From Streptomyces liliifuscus (lineage in GTDB: Bacteria > Actinomycetota > Actinomycetes > Streptomycetales > Streptomycetaceae): a stretch of 64,000 nucleotides of DNA. The position numbers were made by a program, and so were the translations under genes. This document shows positions 16,273 through 25,099 of this stretch, piece by piece. Positions within the stretch are counted from its first letter, which is position 1; the number at the start of each line of letters is the position of its first letter. The stretch covers positions 3,100,001 through 3,164,000 of the forward strand of contig NZ_CP066831.1 in the NCBI RefSeq assembly GCF_016598615.1, in the 5' to 3' direction. The notes beneath the pieces were generated by a model. That model saw only the letters and a program-made list of their open reading frames with translations. It ran no database searches and was not told the DNA's origin.

Positions 16273-18827
16273 GAAGCCTGCCTTTCCGGTTGTACGAGTG
16301 CTGTGACGTCCACGAGGGGTGTCGGGTGGGCGGGGGCCGCCCTGAGGGTGAGGACCATGGTGAGGCCGCCGCCGGGGGTGTCCTCGGCTTCGAGGGTGCC
16401 GCCCATGGCCTCGGCGAAGCCCCGGGCGACCGCGAGGCCGAGGCCCACTCCGGAGCCGCGCGGGGCGTCCCCGTACCGCTGGAAGGGCGCGAATATACGG
16501 TCCTTCGCCTCGTCCGGGACCCCGCGGCCGCGGTCCACCACGCGTACCTCCACGCGGTCCCCGAGGACGCTGGCGGCGACCAGGACCCGCTCGCCCGCGG
16601 GGCTGTACTTGACGGCGTTCTCGACGATGTTGGCGACCGAGCGCTCCAGCAGGCCCGGGTCGACGGCGACCATGGGCAGCGTCTCGGGGATCTCCAGCTC
16701 GACGCTGTCCTCCGGTACACCGCCGAGGGCCATCGGGACGACCTCGTCGAGGTCGATCTCACGGATCAGCGGGGTGACCGTGCCGGTCTGCAGGCGGGAC
16801 ATGTCGAGGAGGTTGCCGACCAGGTGGTCGAGCCGGTCGGCGCCCGCCTCGATGCCCTCCAGGAGTTCGGCCTCGTCCTCCTCGGACCAGGCCACGTCGT
16901 CGGACCTGAGGGACGACACGGCGGCCTTGATGGCGGCCAGCGGGGTGCGCAGGTCATGGCTGACGGCCGCCAGCAGCGCCGTACGGATGCGGTTGCCCTC
17001 GGCGAGTGCGCGGGCCTGCTCGGCCTCCTCCTGGAGGCGTTTGCGGTCCAGGACGACGACTGCCTGGGCGGCGAAGGCGGCGAGCACCCGGCGGTCCTCG
17101 GCGGGCAGGACCCGGCCCGAGAGGGCGAGCGCGGTGTGGTCGCCGACCGGCATGTCGACGTCCGCGTCCTCGGGGAGCGTCGGCGGGTGCGGGCCGACGC
17201 TGCCCGCGCAGGTCCACGGGTCCACGTCGCTCTCCCGCTCCAGCAGGGCCACCGACTCCATGCCGAAGGTCTCGCGGACCCGCTCCAGCAGGGCGTCCAG
17301 GCTGGTCTCGCCGCGCAGGACGCTGCCGGCCAGGAAGGAGAGGATCTCGGACTCGGCCCGCAGCCGGGCTGCCTGGTGGGTACGGCGGGCGGCCAGGTCC
17401 ACCACGGAGGCGACCGACACCGCGACGCCCACGAAGATCACGATGGCGACGATGTTCTTGGGGTCGGCGATGGTCAACCGGTGCAGCGGCGGGGTGAAGT
17501 AGTAGTTCAGCAGCAGCGAGCCGAGGGCCGCCGAGGCGAGCGCCGGGAACAGCCCGCCGAGGAGGGCCGCCGCGACGATCAGCGTCAGGAAGAGCAGCAT
17601 GTCGTTGGCGAGCCCGAGGTTCGAGGCGCCATGGGTCAGCAGCAGGGCGAGGAGGGCCGGGCCGACCACACCGACCAGCCAGCCCGCGACGATCCGGGAC
17701 CGGCCGAGCCGCGATCCCCGGGCGGCCGGCAGTCCGCGCCCCTTGCCGACCGCGTCGTGCGTGACGATGTGCACGTCCAGGTCGGGCCCCGACTCCCGGG
17801 CGACCGTGGCTCCGACGCCCGGGCCGAGCACGTACTGCCAGGCCTTGCGCCGCGAGGAGCCCAGCACGATCTGGGAGGCGTTGACTCCGCGTGCGAACTC
17901 CAGCAGCGCGGACGGGATGTCGTCGCCGACGACGTGGTGGAAGGTGCCGCCGAGGTCCTCGGCGAGGGTGCGCTGGACGGCGAGCTCCTTGGGCGAGGCG
18001 GAGGTCAGTCCGTCGCTGCGGGAGATGTAGACGGCGAGCACCTCGCCGCCGGCCCCCTTCTCCGCCAGCCGGGCGGCTCGGCGGATCAGCGTACGGCCCT
18101 CGGGTCCGCCGGTCAGGCCCACGACGATGCGTTCGCGGGCCTGCCAGGTGGAGCGGATGCCGTGCTCGCCGCGGTACTGCTGGAGGTACTCGTCGACGCG
18201 GTCGGCGACCCAGAGGAGGGCCAGCTCGCGCAGGGCGGTGAGGTTGCCGGGGCGGAAGTAGTTGGAGAGGGCCGCGTCGACCTTGTCGGGCTTGTAGATG
18301 TTGCCGTGCGCCATCCGGCGGCGCAGCGCCTGGGGCGACATGTCGACCAGCTCGATCTGGTCGGCCCGGCGCACGACCTCGTCAGGGACGGTCTCGCGCT
18401 GCCGCACTCCCGTTATCGACTCGACGACGTCACCGAGCGACTCCAGGTGCTGGATGTTGACCGTCGAGACGACGTCGATCCCGGCGGCGAGGAGTTCCTC
18501 GACGTCCTGCCAGCGCTTGGCGTTCCGTGAGCCGGGGACATTCGTGTGGGCCAGTTCGTCCACCAGGGCGACGGCCGGGGCGCGCTCCAGGACGGCGTCG
18601 ACGTCCATCTCGGTGAAGACGGTGTCCCGGTAGGGGATCTCCCGGCGGGGGATCCGCTCCAGACCGTGCAGCATGACCTCGGTGCGCGGCCGGTCGTAGT
18701 GCTCCACGAAGGCCACCACGCAGTCCGTGCCTCGCTCTACGCGGCGGTGCGCCTCGGACAGCATCGCGTACGTCTTGCCGACGCCCGGTGCCGCACCGAG
18801 GTAGATCCGAAGCTTGCCGCGTCCCAT
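16269..18827 (-). CDS. kdpD: KdpD sensor histidine kinase
   Basis: 852 aa. The N-terminal KdpD domain has a Walker A motif (GAAPGVGKTYAML, about 11-23) and VDELAHTNVPGSRNAKRWQD. A universal-stress-protein-like domain follows at about 220-350, then four membrane helices at about 385-480 (ALLALLLTHGAS, ALASAALGSLLLNYYFTPPL), a GAF-like region, the HisKA box VSHDLRTPLAAIKAAV, and an HATPase domain with VANIVENAVKYSPAG and GVGLGLAVARGF. Full family length. It senses K+ or turgor and phosphorylates KdpE; in other bacteria the N-terminal USP domain binds c-di-AMP. Confidence 0.93.
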   Translation of the reverse strand: MGRGKLRIYLGAAPGVGKTYAMLSEAHRRVERGTDCVVAFVEHYDRPRTEVMLHGLERIPRREIPYRDTVFTEMDVDAVLERAPAVALVDELAHTNVPGSRNAKRWQDVEELLAAGIDVVSTVNIQHLESLGDVVESITGVRQRETVPDEVVRRADQIELVDMSPQALRRRMAHGNIYKPDKVDAALSNYFRPGNLTALRELALLWVADRVDEYLQQYRGEHGIRSTWQARERIVVGLTGGPEGRTLIRRAARLAEKGAGGEVLAVYISRSDGLTSASPKELAVQRTLAEDLGGTFHHVVGDDIPSALLEFARGVNASQIVLGSSRRKAWQYVLGPGVGATVARESGPDLDVHIVTHDAVGKGRGLPAARGSRLGRSRIVAGWLVGVVGPALLALLLTHGASNLGLANDMLLFLTLIVAAALLGGLFPALASAALGSLLLNYYFTPPLHRLTIADPKNIVAIVIFVGVAVSVASVVDLAARRTHQAARLRAESEILSFLAGSVLRGETSLDALLERVRETFGMESVALLERESDVDPWTCAGSVGPHPPTLPEDADVDMPVGDHTALALSGRVLPAEDRRVLAAFAAQAVVVLDRKRLQEEAEQARALAEGNRIRTALLAAVSHDLRTPLAAIKAAVSSLRSDDVAWSEEDEAELLEGIEAGADRLDHLVGNLLDMSRLQTGTVTPLIREIDLDEVVPMALGGVPEDSVELEIPETLPMVAVDPGLLERSVANIVENAVKYSPAGERVLVAASVLGDRVEVRVVDRGRGVPDEAKDRIFAPFQRYGDAPRGSGVGLGLAVARGFAEAMGGTLEAEDTPGGGLTMVLTLRAAPAHPTPLVDVTALVQPERQAS

Positions 18828-18965
18828 GGCCCCATTGTCTTCCCAAAACGCACTGCGTACGCTGCGTCGACCCTACGGCCAACAATCCTGACAAATGGGG
18901 TGAGGGGTGGGGCGCGGGACGTCTTTGACAGAACCCTGACGCGCCCCTGAAGGACCCTCCTGGCC

Positions 18966-19658
<693 letters not shown>

Positions 19659-19717
19659 GACCCTCCCCCGTGGACCGGGCGCCAGTATCACCGTCCGGCG
19701 CCCGGTCGGGCAACGGT

Positions 19718-20944
19718 TCAGTTCGGGTTGTCGCCGTGCGTGAGCGTCTCCCAGGCGACGAAGAGGTTGTTGCTCCCCGACGGACGGTTCTGCTGCGTCA
19801 GCCGCTCGGTGTTGGTCATGACATGGCCGAGGCGGTTGCTCAGCGCGTTGTGGCCGACCTCCGTGATGGGCCCGAGCCCGAGGTGCAGCGACCCGCCGCA
19901 CAGCCAGCTCGGGGGCGCCTCGCCCAGCTGGTACTTGGCCTGGAAACCGAGCGCGTGCCGCAGCCTCTCACCCACATCGGTGCCGTACAGGTCCTGGCCC
20001 TGGATGCGGCTGGTCTCGGCGACGTGCGAGATGGCGGAGATGCCGTATCCGGTGTGCGTGAGGTCGCGGCAGGTCTCCTGGGTGAGCCCGTTGACGAAGG
20101 TCGACTGCCCGTGCCAGTAGTTGATGATCTTCTGCGTGGTGTCGAGGTTCTGGCTCGGCACGGTTTTCGGCAGCGCGCCGTCGGAGGACAGGTACACGAA
20201 CGCGGCCGTACGGGTGCGGAACTTCGCCATGGCCTTGTCGTACGAGGCCTTGTCCTCCAGGAAGACGGAGATGCCGACGGCGGCCTCCATCATCGACAGC
20301 TCCCAGTTGCCGTTGGAGTTCGAGCCGTTGATGATCTCGGGCAGGTACACGGTGCGCAGCATGGTCGCGAAGCGGCCCGAGTTCGCCCAGCCGCCGTCGT
20401 ACGTGTACTTGATGATCTCGGCGGCCTTGGGCCAGGACGAGCCGGCCCAGCCGGTCTGCAGCGGGGCGTTGCTGTTGGTGTGGTCCCGGATCGTCGCGGA
20501 CCAGGCGTCCATCAGCTCGATCGCCTTCCTCGCGTACCGCGCGTCCCGTGTGACGTACCAGGCGAGGGCCTGGGTGTACGCGGCGATCGCGTCCTCGCGC
20601 TCGTCGGTGCAGCCGTTGTTGGGGTTCGAGTACGAGCCGCACTCGACGACGGCCCGGGGCTTGGGGGTGCGCGTGAGCGAGCCGTACTTGCTCGCCAGCA
20701 TCTGGTCGTACGCGCCCTTCCAGGGCTGTGCGCCGGCGTTGACCTGTTGCCGGGCGAAGTCCAGTTGGCCGCGGGAGACGGTGACTCCGGGGTGCGTGAA
20801 GGTGGCGGGAGCCGCCTCGGCGCGGTCGGCGGCGGGCCAGGCGAGCGCGCCCGCCACGAGGGCGGCGACGGTCGCGAGGAGCGCGAGGCGGGATCTGCGG
20901 CGATGACGTGGAGGTACCGGGGTGTTCAGCATTGTGGGGGACAT
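19718..20944 (-). CDS. secreted alginate-lyase-family protein
   Basis: 408 aa from an ATG at 20944 (alternative ATG four codons later). The N-terminus has RRRSRLALLATVAALVAGAL followed by AWPAADRAEA, a clear Sec signal peptide with cleavage near AEA-AP at about residue 45. The mature part has the all-alpha barrel pattern of alginate lyase (PF05426/PL5-like) proteins, with WYVTRDARYARKAIELMDAW, a NSNGNWELSMMEA motif whose N and W are conserved in the family, and INYWHGQSTFVNGL. It probably cleaves uronic-acid polysaccharide outside the cell; the true substrate is not readable. The gene is monocistronic, with a hairpin upstream belonging to the next gene. Confidence 0.8.
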   Translation of the reverse strand: MSPTMLNTPVPPRHRRRSRLALLATVAALVAGALAWPAADRAEAAPATFTHPGVTVSRGQLDFARQQVNAGAQPWKGAYDQMLASKYGSLTRTPKPRAVVECGSYSNPNNGCTDEREDAIAAYTQALAWYVTRDARYARKAIELMDAWSATIRDHTNSNAPLQTGWAGSSWPKAAEIIKYTYDGGWANSGRFATMLRTVYLPEIINGSNSNGNWELSMMEAAVGISVFLEDKASYDKAMAKFRTRTAAFVYLSSDGALPKTVPSQNLDTTQKIINYWHGQSTFVNGLTQETCRDLTHTGYGISAISHVAETSRIQGQDLYGTDVGERLRHALGFQAKYQLGEAPPSWLCGGSLHLGLGPITEVGHNALSNRLGHVMTNTERLTQQNRPSGSNNLFVAWETLTHGDNPN

Positions 20945-21063
20945 CCGTTCTCGTATGTGAACACGGAATGCCTTTATGAACACAGGCGTTGGCGGTGACC
21001 ATAGGTACGGACCAATTTCACGTCAAGAGAAAAGGCAGGGGAAAAGAAGCGGGGGAACCGCGA

Positions 21064-21104
21064 CGGCCCGTGGGCTCCAGAAGTCGTCCGGAGCCCACGG
21101 GCCG
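21064..21104 (-). terminator. 15-bp perfect hairpin
   Basis: Arms 21064-21078 and 21090-21104, loop 11 nt. It lies directly after the leftward amidase gene (ends 21128) and is its probable terminator. Confidence 0.8.
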
Positions 21105-21127
21105 CGCGCCGAGGTGCTGAAGTTCAC

Positions 21128-22027
21128 TCAGTCCTTGACCGTGAAGCCGTGCTCCTTGCCGAGCCTCTTCAGCGTCGTCTGGCCCGGGATGCCGTTGGCG
21201 TCCGCACCGCTGAAGCCGTACCGGCGCTGGAGGCTTGCGTACGCCTCGACGGTCCTGCTGCCGAAGGAGCCGTCGGCCCACTGCGCGGGCAGCAACCCCT
21301 CGGCGACGAGGGCCTTTTCGACGACGAGGACGTCCGCCTTGTGGGTCTTGCCGCCCTGGGGCAGACCCGGGTCGCGGCGCGCGGCGGCGATGACGTTGCT
21401 GAGGTCGACGACCGGCTTCGACGGCTTGGACGGCGTGTCACCCGTCGCGGGCTTCCCGATCGGGGCCGCCTCGAAGAGCGCGGACTTGTCGATGTTGCCC
21501 GGGTCCCAGTGGTCGTTGCCCGGGATGTTGGCGTGGCCGTAGTGGCCGCCCTTGCTCATCCAGATCGTCCGGGGACGGTTGGTCGCGTCGGCGCCCGAGG
21601 TCGCGAGACGGCCTGCCGGGAAGGTGTCCGGGATCTTCCAGGAGCGGATCGCGGCCATCATGGCCCGGTAGTTGGGCCCCGGCTTCCAGGTGGCGGTGAA
21701 CGGCTTGCCCGCCCGCCCGAGCACCTCGATCTGGATGCAGACCTTGCCGACGCGGTTGGTCCTCGTCGAACCGTCGTTGCGCAGCGCGCGGGCGCTCGCG
21801 TTCAGCGGCCCATACTGGCCGAGCCGGTCGGTCGTCGGGTCGTACAGCAGATGCGGCTCGGCGGAGACGCTGATCAGATACGCGGACACGGAACGGAAGG
21901 CGTCATCGCCGGCGCCGCTCTCCGTGGTGTGCCAGACGACGCGGCCGGGGATCGACGGATGGTCCATCGCGCCCCCGATGCTCCCGTCGCCCAGCCGCTG
22001 CGCCTTCTCGATCCAGTTCGTACCCAT
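21128..22027 (-). CDS. peptidoglycan-recognition/amidase-like protein with C-terminal PG-binding domain
   Basis: 299 aa, ATG at 22027. The N-terminal domain starts GRVVWHTTESGAG (His and Thr of the amidase-2/PGRP fold), contains KVCIQIEVLG and GGHYGHANIPGNDHWDPGNI, where H and D fit zinc/active-site positions. A Pro/Ser/Lys linker (about 205-218) leads to a peptidoglycan-binding-1-like repeat at the C-terminus, ALVAEGLLPAQWADGSFGS and RRYGFSGADANGIPG. There is no signal peptide, so it may act by non-classical export, lysis, or on cytosolic/phage-like targets. It resembles phage endolysins, but the surroundings are not prophage. Confidence 0.8.
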   Translation of the reverse strand: MGTNWIEKAQRLGDGSIGGAMDHPSIPGRVVWHTTESGAGDDAFRSVSAYLISVSAEPHLLYDPTTDRLGQYGPLNASARALRNDGSTRTNRVGKVCIQIEVLGRAGKPFTATWKPGPNYRAMMAAIRSWKIPDTFPAGRLATSGADATNRPRTIWMSKGGHYGHANIPGNDHWDPGNIDKSALFEAAPIGKPATGDTPSKPSKPVVDLSNVIAAARRDPGLPQGGKTHKADVLVVEKALVAEGLLPAQWADGSFGSRTVEAYASLQRRYGFSGADANGIPGQTTLKRLGKEHGFTVKD

Positions 22028-22205
22028 GCCGGGCTCCCGTGCTCTGTTGCGTAGGTCGGTAAGTCGTGGGTGGTACAGGCGAGTTGACGGTCCGGCGCCA
22101 GCTCCGCCCTGGGTGACGCAGCGTAGCCACCCACGGGTTCCGGTTCAGACGTTTCTTTGCTTTTCCAGCGCAACGAGTGACTCCTGCCCTTGACGGCGAA
22201 AAAGT

Positions 22206-22225
22206 GTGAGTGGTTGAGTACTCAC
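22206..22225. promoter_or_regulatory. TetR operator candidate upstream of the regulator
   Basis: GTGAGT at 22206-22211 and ACTCAC at 22220-22225 form an inverted repeat ending at the base before the ATG of the TetR gene. The left half extends as GTGAGTGGTT, which is repeated upstream of the MFS gene at 22891-22900 (GTGAGTGGTC). Confidence 0.6.
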
Positions 22226-22792
22226 ATGCAGACGGAACGACGACGCCACCTGTCCACCGCCGAGGAGCGCCGCGAGACGGTGCTCCGCACCGCCATCGGC
22301 GCCTTCGCCTCTCGGGGCTACTTCGGCACGACGACCACGGAGGTGGCCAAGGCCGCCGGAATCTCCCAGGCGTACGTCTACCGGCTGTTCCCGAACAAGG
22401 AGTCCCTGTTCGCCGCGGTCGTCGAGCACTGCTTCGTCCGGGTGCGCGAGAGCCTGGAAGGGGGCGCGGCCGAGGCGAAGGGCAGTTCACCGGAGGCGGT
22501 GCTCTCGTCGATGGGCGACGCCTACGCCCGCCTGATCAGCGACAACGACCTGCTGCTCGTCCAGCTGCACGCCCAGGCCGCCGCGGTCTCCGTCCCCGCC
22601 ATCCGGGACGCAGTGCGAGCGGGATACGCCCGCACGGTGGAGTACGTGCGCGGCGCCTCCGGGGGCGACGACCGGCAGGTCCAGGAGTTCTTCGCCGTCG
22701 GCATGCTCTGCCATCTCGTGGTGTCGATGGAGGCGCAGGAAGTGGACGCCCCATGGACGCGCACGCTCACGGCGGGCATCCGGCACTACTGA
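22226..22792 (+). CDS. TetR family regulator of the MFS-SRPBCC-carotenoid oxygenase unit
   Basis: 188 aa from the ATG at 22226; an upstream ATG at 22190 is ruled out because the operator lies inside the extension. The helix-turn-helix is GYFGTTTTEVAKAAGISQAY followed by VYRLFPNKESLF (about 34-66). The C-terminal domain (SSMGDAYARLISDNDLLLVQ) resembles TetR_C regions of efflux regulators. The shared GTGAGTGGT motif at its own start and before the MFS gene indicates autoregulation and repression of the downstream operon, probably relieved by a substrate of the exporter. Confidence 0.9.
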   Translation: MQTERRRHLSTAEERRETVLRTAIGAFASRGYFGTTTTEVAKAAGISQAYVYRLFPNKESLFAAVVEHCFVRVRESLEGGAAEAKGSSPEAVLSSMGDAYARLISDNDLLLVQLHAQAAAVSVPAIRDAVRAGYARTVEYVRGASGGDDRQVQEFFAVGMLCHLVVSMEAQEVDAPWTRTLTAGIRHY

Positions 22793-22890
22793 CGAGCCCG
22801 CCGGCGGCGGGGCGAGGGTCGCTGAGGGGTCACCTTTCACGCCTCGACAGCACCGCCTCTTTTTGAACCCAATCTTTTTTGGACCCAAGA

Positions 22891-22908
22891 GTGAGTGGTC
22901 AACCACAC
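22891..22908. promoter_or_regulatory. TetR operator candidate upstream of the MFS gene
   Basis: GTGAGTGGTCAACCACACA contains a near-palindrome (GTGGT-CA-ACCAC) and shares GTGAGTGGT with the site at 22206. It lies about 75 bp before the MFS start, which is a promoter position. Confidence 0.6.
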
Positions 22909-22979
22909 ATACTTCATACGCACTCCTGGCGCCCAAGAACTCACAGGAACTCACAGGAACCCGCGAGAAGGGGAACCCG

Positions 22980-24437
22980 ATGTCCAGCACGCGAAAGGGA
23001 GCAAGGGCGGTCCGCCCCGGCGCCGCCCTCGCGGTCCTCGCCGCCGCCCAGTTCGCTGTCGCGCTCAGTACGTCCGTCGTCAACGTCGCCCTGCCCGCGG
23101 TCCGCGACGGCGTCGGGCTGTCGGACACCGGCATGTCCTGGGTCGTGAACTCCTACGGCCTCGCCTTCGGAGCGCTGCTTCTGCTGGGCGGCCGGACCGC
23201 CGACCTCGTGGGCCGGCGCCGCGTCCTCCTCGGCGGCCTCGCGCTGTTCACCGCGGCCTCGGTCGCCGCGGGCCTCGCCACCGGCCCGTGGACACTGATC
23301 ACCGCCCGCACCGCACAGGGCGTCGGAGCCGCCGCCGTGGCACCCGCCGCACTCTCCCTTGTCATGCGGCTCTTCCCGCCGGGGCCCGGACGTGCCAGGG
23401 CACTTGGCGTCTGGGGCGCGGTGTCCGGCGCGGGCGGAGCCGCCGGAGTCCTGCTCGGCGGGGTGCTCACCGAGGGTCTGGGCTGGCCGTGGGTCTTCCA
23501 CGTGTCCGGACTCGGCGCGGCCGTCGTGCTCGTCGGCACCCTGGCACTGGTCCCCGCCTCACCGCCCGACGACGGCGCTCCCCGGCGGCTCGACCTCGTC
23601 GGCACGCTCACCGTCACGGCCGGACTGGTCGCACTGGTGTACGGGCTCACATCGGCCGGACGCTCCGGCTGGACCGATCCCTGGGTGCTCGGCGCCCTGG
23701 GCACGGCGGCCCTGCTGCTCGCGCTGTTCCTCCTGGTCGAGCGGCGCCACCCCGCCCCGCTGCTGCCGCCGCGCCTGTGGACGGAGGGGCTGGTCGCGCC
23801 CGCCAACCTCGTCATGACGCTGCTCGGCGCCGTCTGGGTCGGCCTGTTCTTCTTCCTCCCCCTCTATCAGCAACAGGTCCTCGGCGCCGGACCGTTGGAG
23901 ACGGGGCTGTCCCAACTCCCCCTGGCGGCGGCGAACATGCTCGGTTCCTGGTTCGCCCCGCGGCTCGCCCGCCGGCTCGGCCCGCACGTCACGCTCGCCG
24001 CGGGTCTGCTCACCCAGGCCGCCGGACTGCTGTGGCTGTCCCGGATCACGGCGGACGGCAGCTACCCGACCGATCTGCTCGGCCCGATCCTCGTGATCGG
24101 CCTCGGCCTCGGCACCGCGTTCGTCCAGCTCACCGGGGCCGCCGTGACCGGCGTACGGCCCGCCGACTCGGGGCTGGCCAGCGGCCTGGTCAACACCACC
24201 CGGCAGATCGGCGGAGCCGTGGGCCTGGCCGTCCTCGGCACACTCGCCGCCTCCCGCACGGCCGCCGCCGCGCACCACCACTCCCCCGCGGCCGCCCTCA
24301 CCGAGGGCTACCGGCTCGCCTTCCTCGTCTCGGCGGCCGTACTCGCCGTCGGCGCCGCACTGACTCCCCTCCTGTCCCGCCGCCTCGCGGCACAGCCCCG
24401 CGCCGAGCAGGCCCCGACCCCCGCTCCCATCCGCTGA
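22980..24437 (+). CDS. MFS drug-resistance exporter, DHA2 (EmrB/QacA) family
   Basis: 485 aa from the ATG at 22980 (GAGAAGGGG upstream). The hydrophobic profile fits 14 helices. Motif A is LLLLGGRTADLVGRRRVLLG, and motif C is the Gly-rich GAVSGAGGAAGVLLGGVL, diagnostic of drug/H+ antiporters. The first helix has FAVALSTSVVNVALPAV, where DHA2 members often have an Asp (LDxTIVNVALP); here that position is Ser. It exports a hydrophobic compound driven by protons. It is the first gene of the TetR-controlled unit and is followed after 35 bp by the SRPBCC gene. Confidence 0.88.
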   Translation: MSSTRKGARAVRPGAALAVLAAAQFAVALSTSVVNVALPAVRDGVGLSDTGMSWVVNSYGLAFGALLLLGGRTADLVGRRRVLLGGLALFTAASVAAGLATGPWTLITARTAQGVGAAAVAPAALSLVMRLFPPGPGRARALGVWGAVSGAGGAAGVLLGGVLTEGLGWPWVFHVSGLGAAVVLVGTLALVPASPPDDGAPRRLDLVGTLTVTAGLVALVYGLTSAGRSGWTDPWVLGALGTAALLLALFLLVERRHPAPLLPPRLWTEGLVAPANLVMTLLGAVWVGLFFFLPLYQQQVLGAGPLETGLSQLPLAAANMLGSWFAPRLARRLGPHVTLAAGLLTQAAGLLWLSRITADGSYPTDLLGPILVIGLGLGTAFVQLTGAAVTGVRPADSGLASGLVNTTRQIGGAVGLAVLGTLAASRTAAAAHHHSPAAALTEGYRLAFLVSAAVLAVGAALTPLLSRRLAAQPRAEQAPTPAPIR

Positions 24438-24472
24438 ACGCCCGTCCGACACCCACAGAAGGAGATCCCGCC

Positions 24473-24985
24473 ATGACTGCCGACAACACCAAGAACGCCG
24501 AAAACGCCAAGTCCGCCAAGAACACACCCGGCCACTGCGTCGACGAGGACGCCCCCGTCGTCGTACGCCTCTCGACCACCGTCGACGCCCCGCTCGCGAC
24601 CGTTTGGGCCCTGCACACGGACATCGGTTCCTGGGCCGACTGGAACCCGGACATCGAGAGCGTCGACTTCGGCGGCCCGCTCGCCCCGGGCTCCTCCTTC
24701 CGGTGGCTCACCCACGGCCTGGACATCACGTCCACGATCCGCGAGGTCGTGCCCGGCGAGCGGATCGTCTGGGGCGGTCCGGCGCACGGCATCGAGGGCG
24801 TCCATGTCTGGACCTTCGAGGAGAACGGCGAGGAGACCGGCGAGGGAACCGTGACGGTCCGCACCGAGGAGTCCTGGGCCGGAGCTCCGGTCGAGGAACG
24901 CCCCGAGGAGATGCGGGAGGCGCTGCGCCAGTCCCTGGAGAGCTGGCTGGACCGCCTGCGCTCCGAGGCCGAGCGCCGCCGCTGA
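24473..24985 (+). CDS. SRPBCC-family protein
   Basis: 170 aa, ATG at 24473 with GAAGGAGA upstream. The N-terminal 20 residues are Asn/Lys-rich low complexity (NTKNAENAKSAKNT). The START/polyketide-cyclase-like fold follows: VVRLSTTVDAPLATVWALHT, IGSWADWNPDIESVDFGGPL, and a C-terminal long helix EEMREALRQSLESWLDRLRS. Such proteins bind hydrophobic ligands in a deep cavity, sometimes catalysing cyclisation. Being between an exporter and a carotenoid oxygenase, it may hold the apolar substrate or product. Confidence 0.85.
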   Translation: MTADNTKNAENAKSAKNTPGHCVDEDAPVVVRLSTTVDAPLATVWALHTDIGSWADWNPDIESVDFGGPLAPGSSFRWLTHGLDITSTIREVVPGERIVWGGPAHGIEGVHVWTFEENGEETGEGTVTVRTEESWAGAPVEERPEEMREALRQSLESWLDRLRSEAERRR

Positions 24986-25099
24986 CGCCGTACGGCGAGC
25001 GAGGTGTCCGCGTACGCCGGAGCCACCCGCCCCCCGCTCCACGAGCGAGAACCCACCGGACAAGAACCCACCGGAGAACCCGCCAGAAAGGTCACCGTC

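Noticed and set aside
16290..18530. 746-codon plus-strand frame opposite kdpD
   Set aside because: Shadow of kdpD, whose Walker A, HisKA and HATPase motifs are all on the minus strand.
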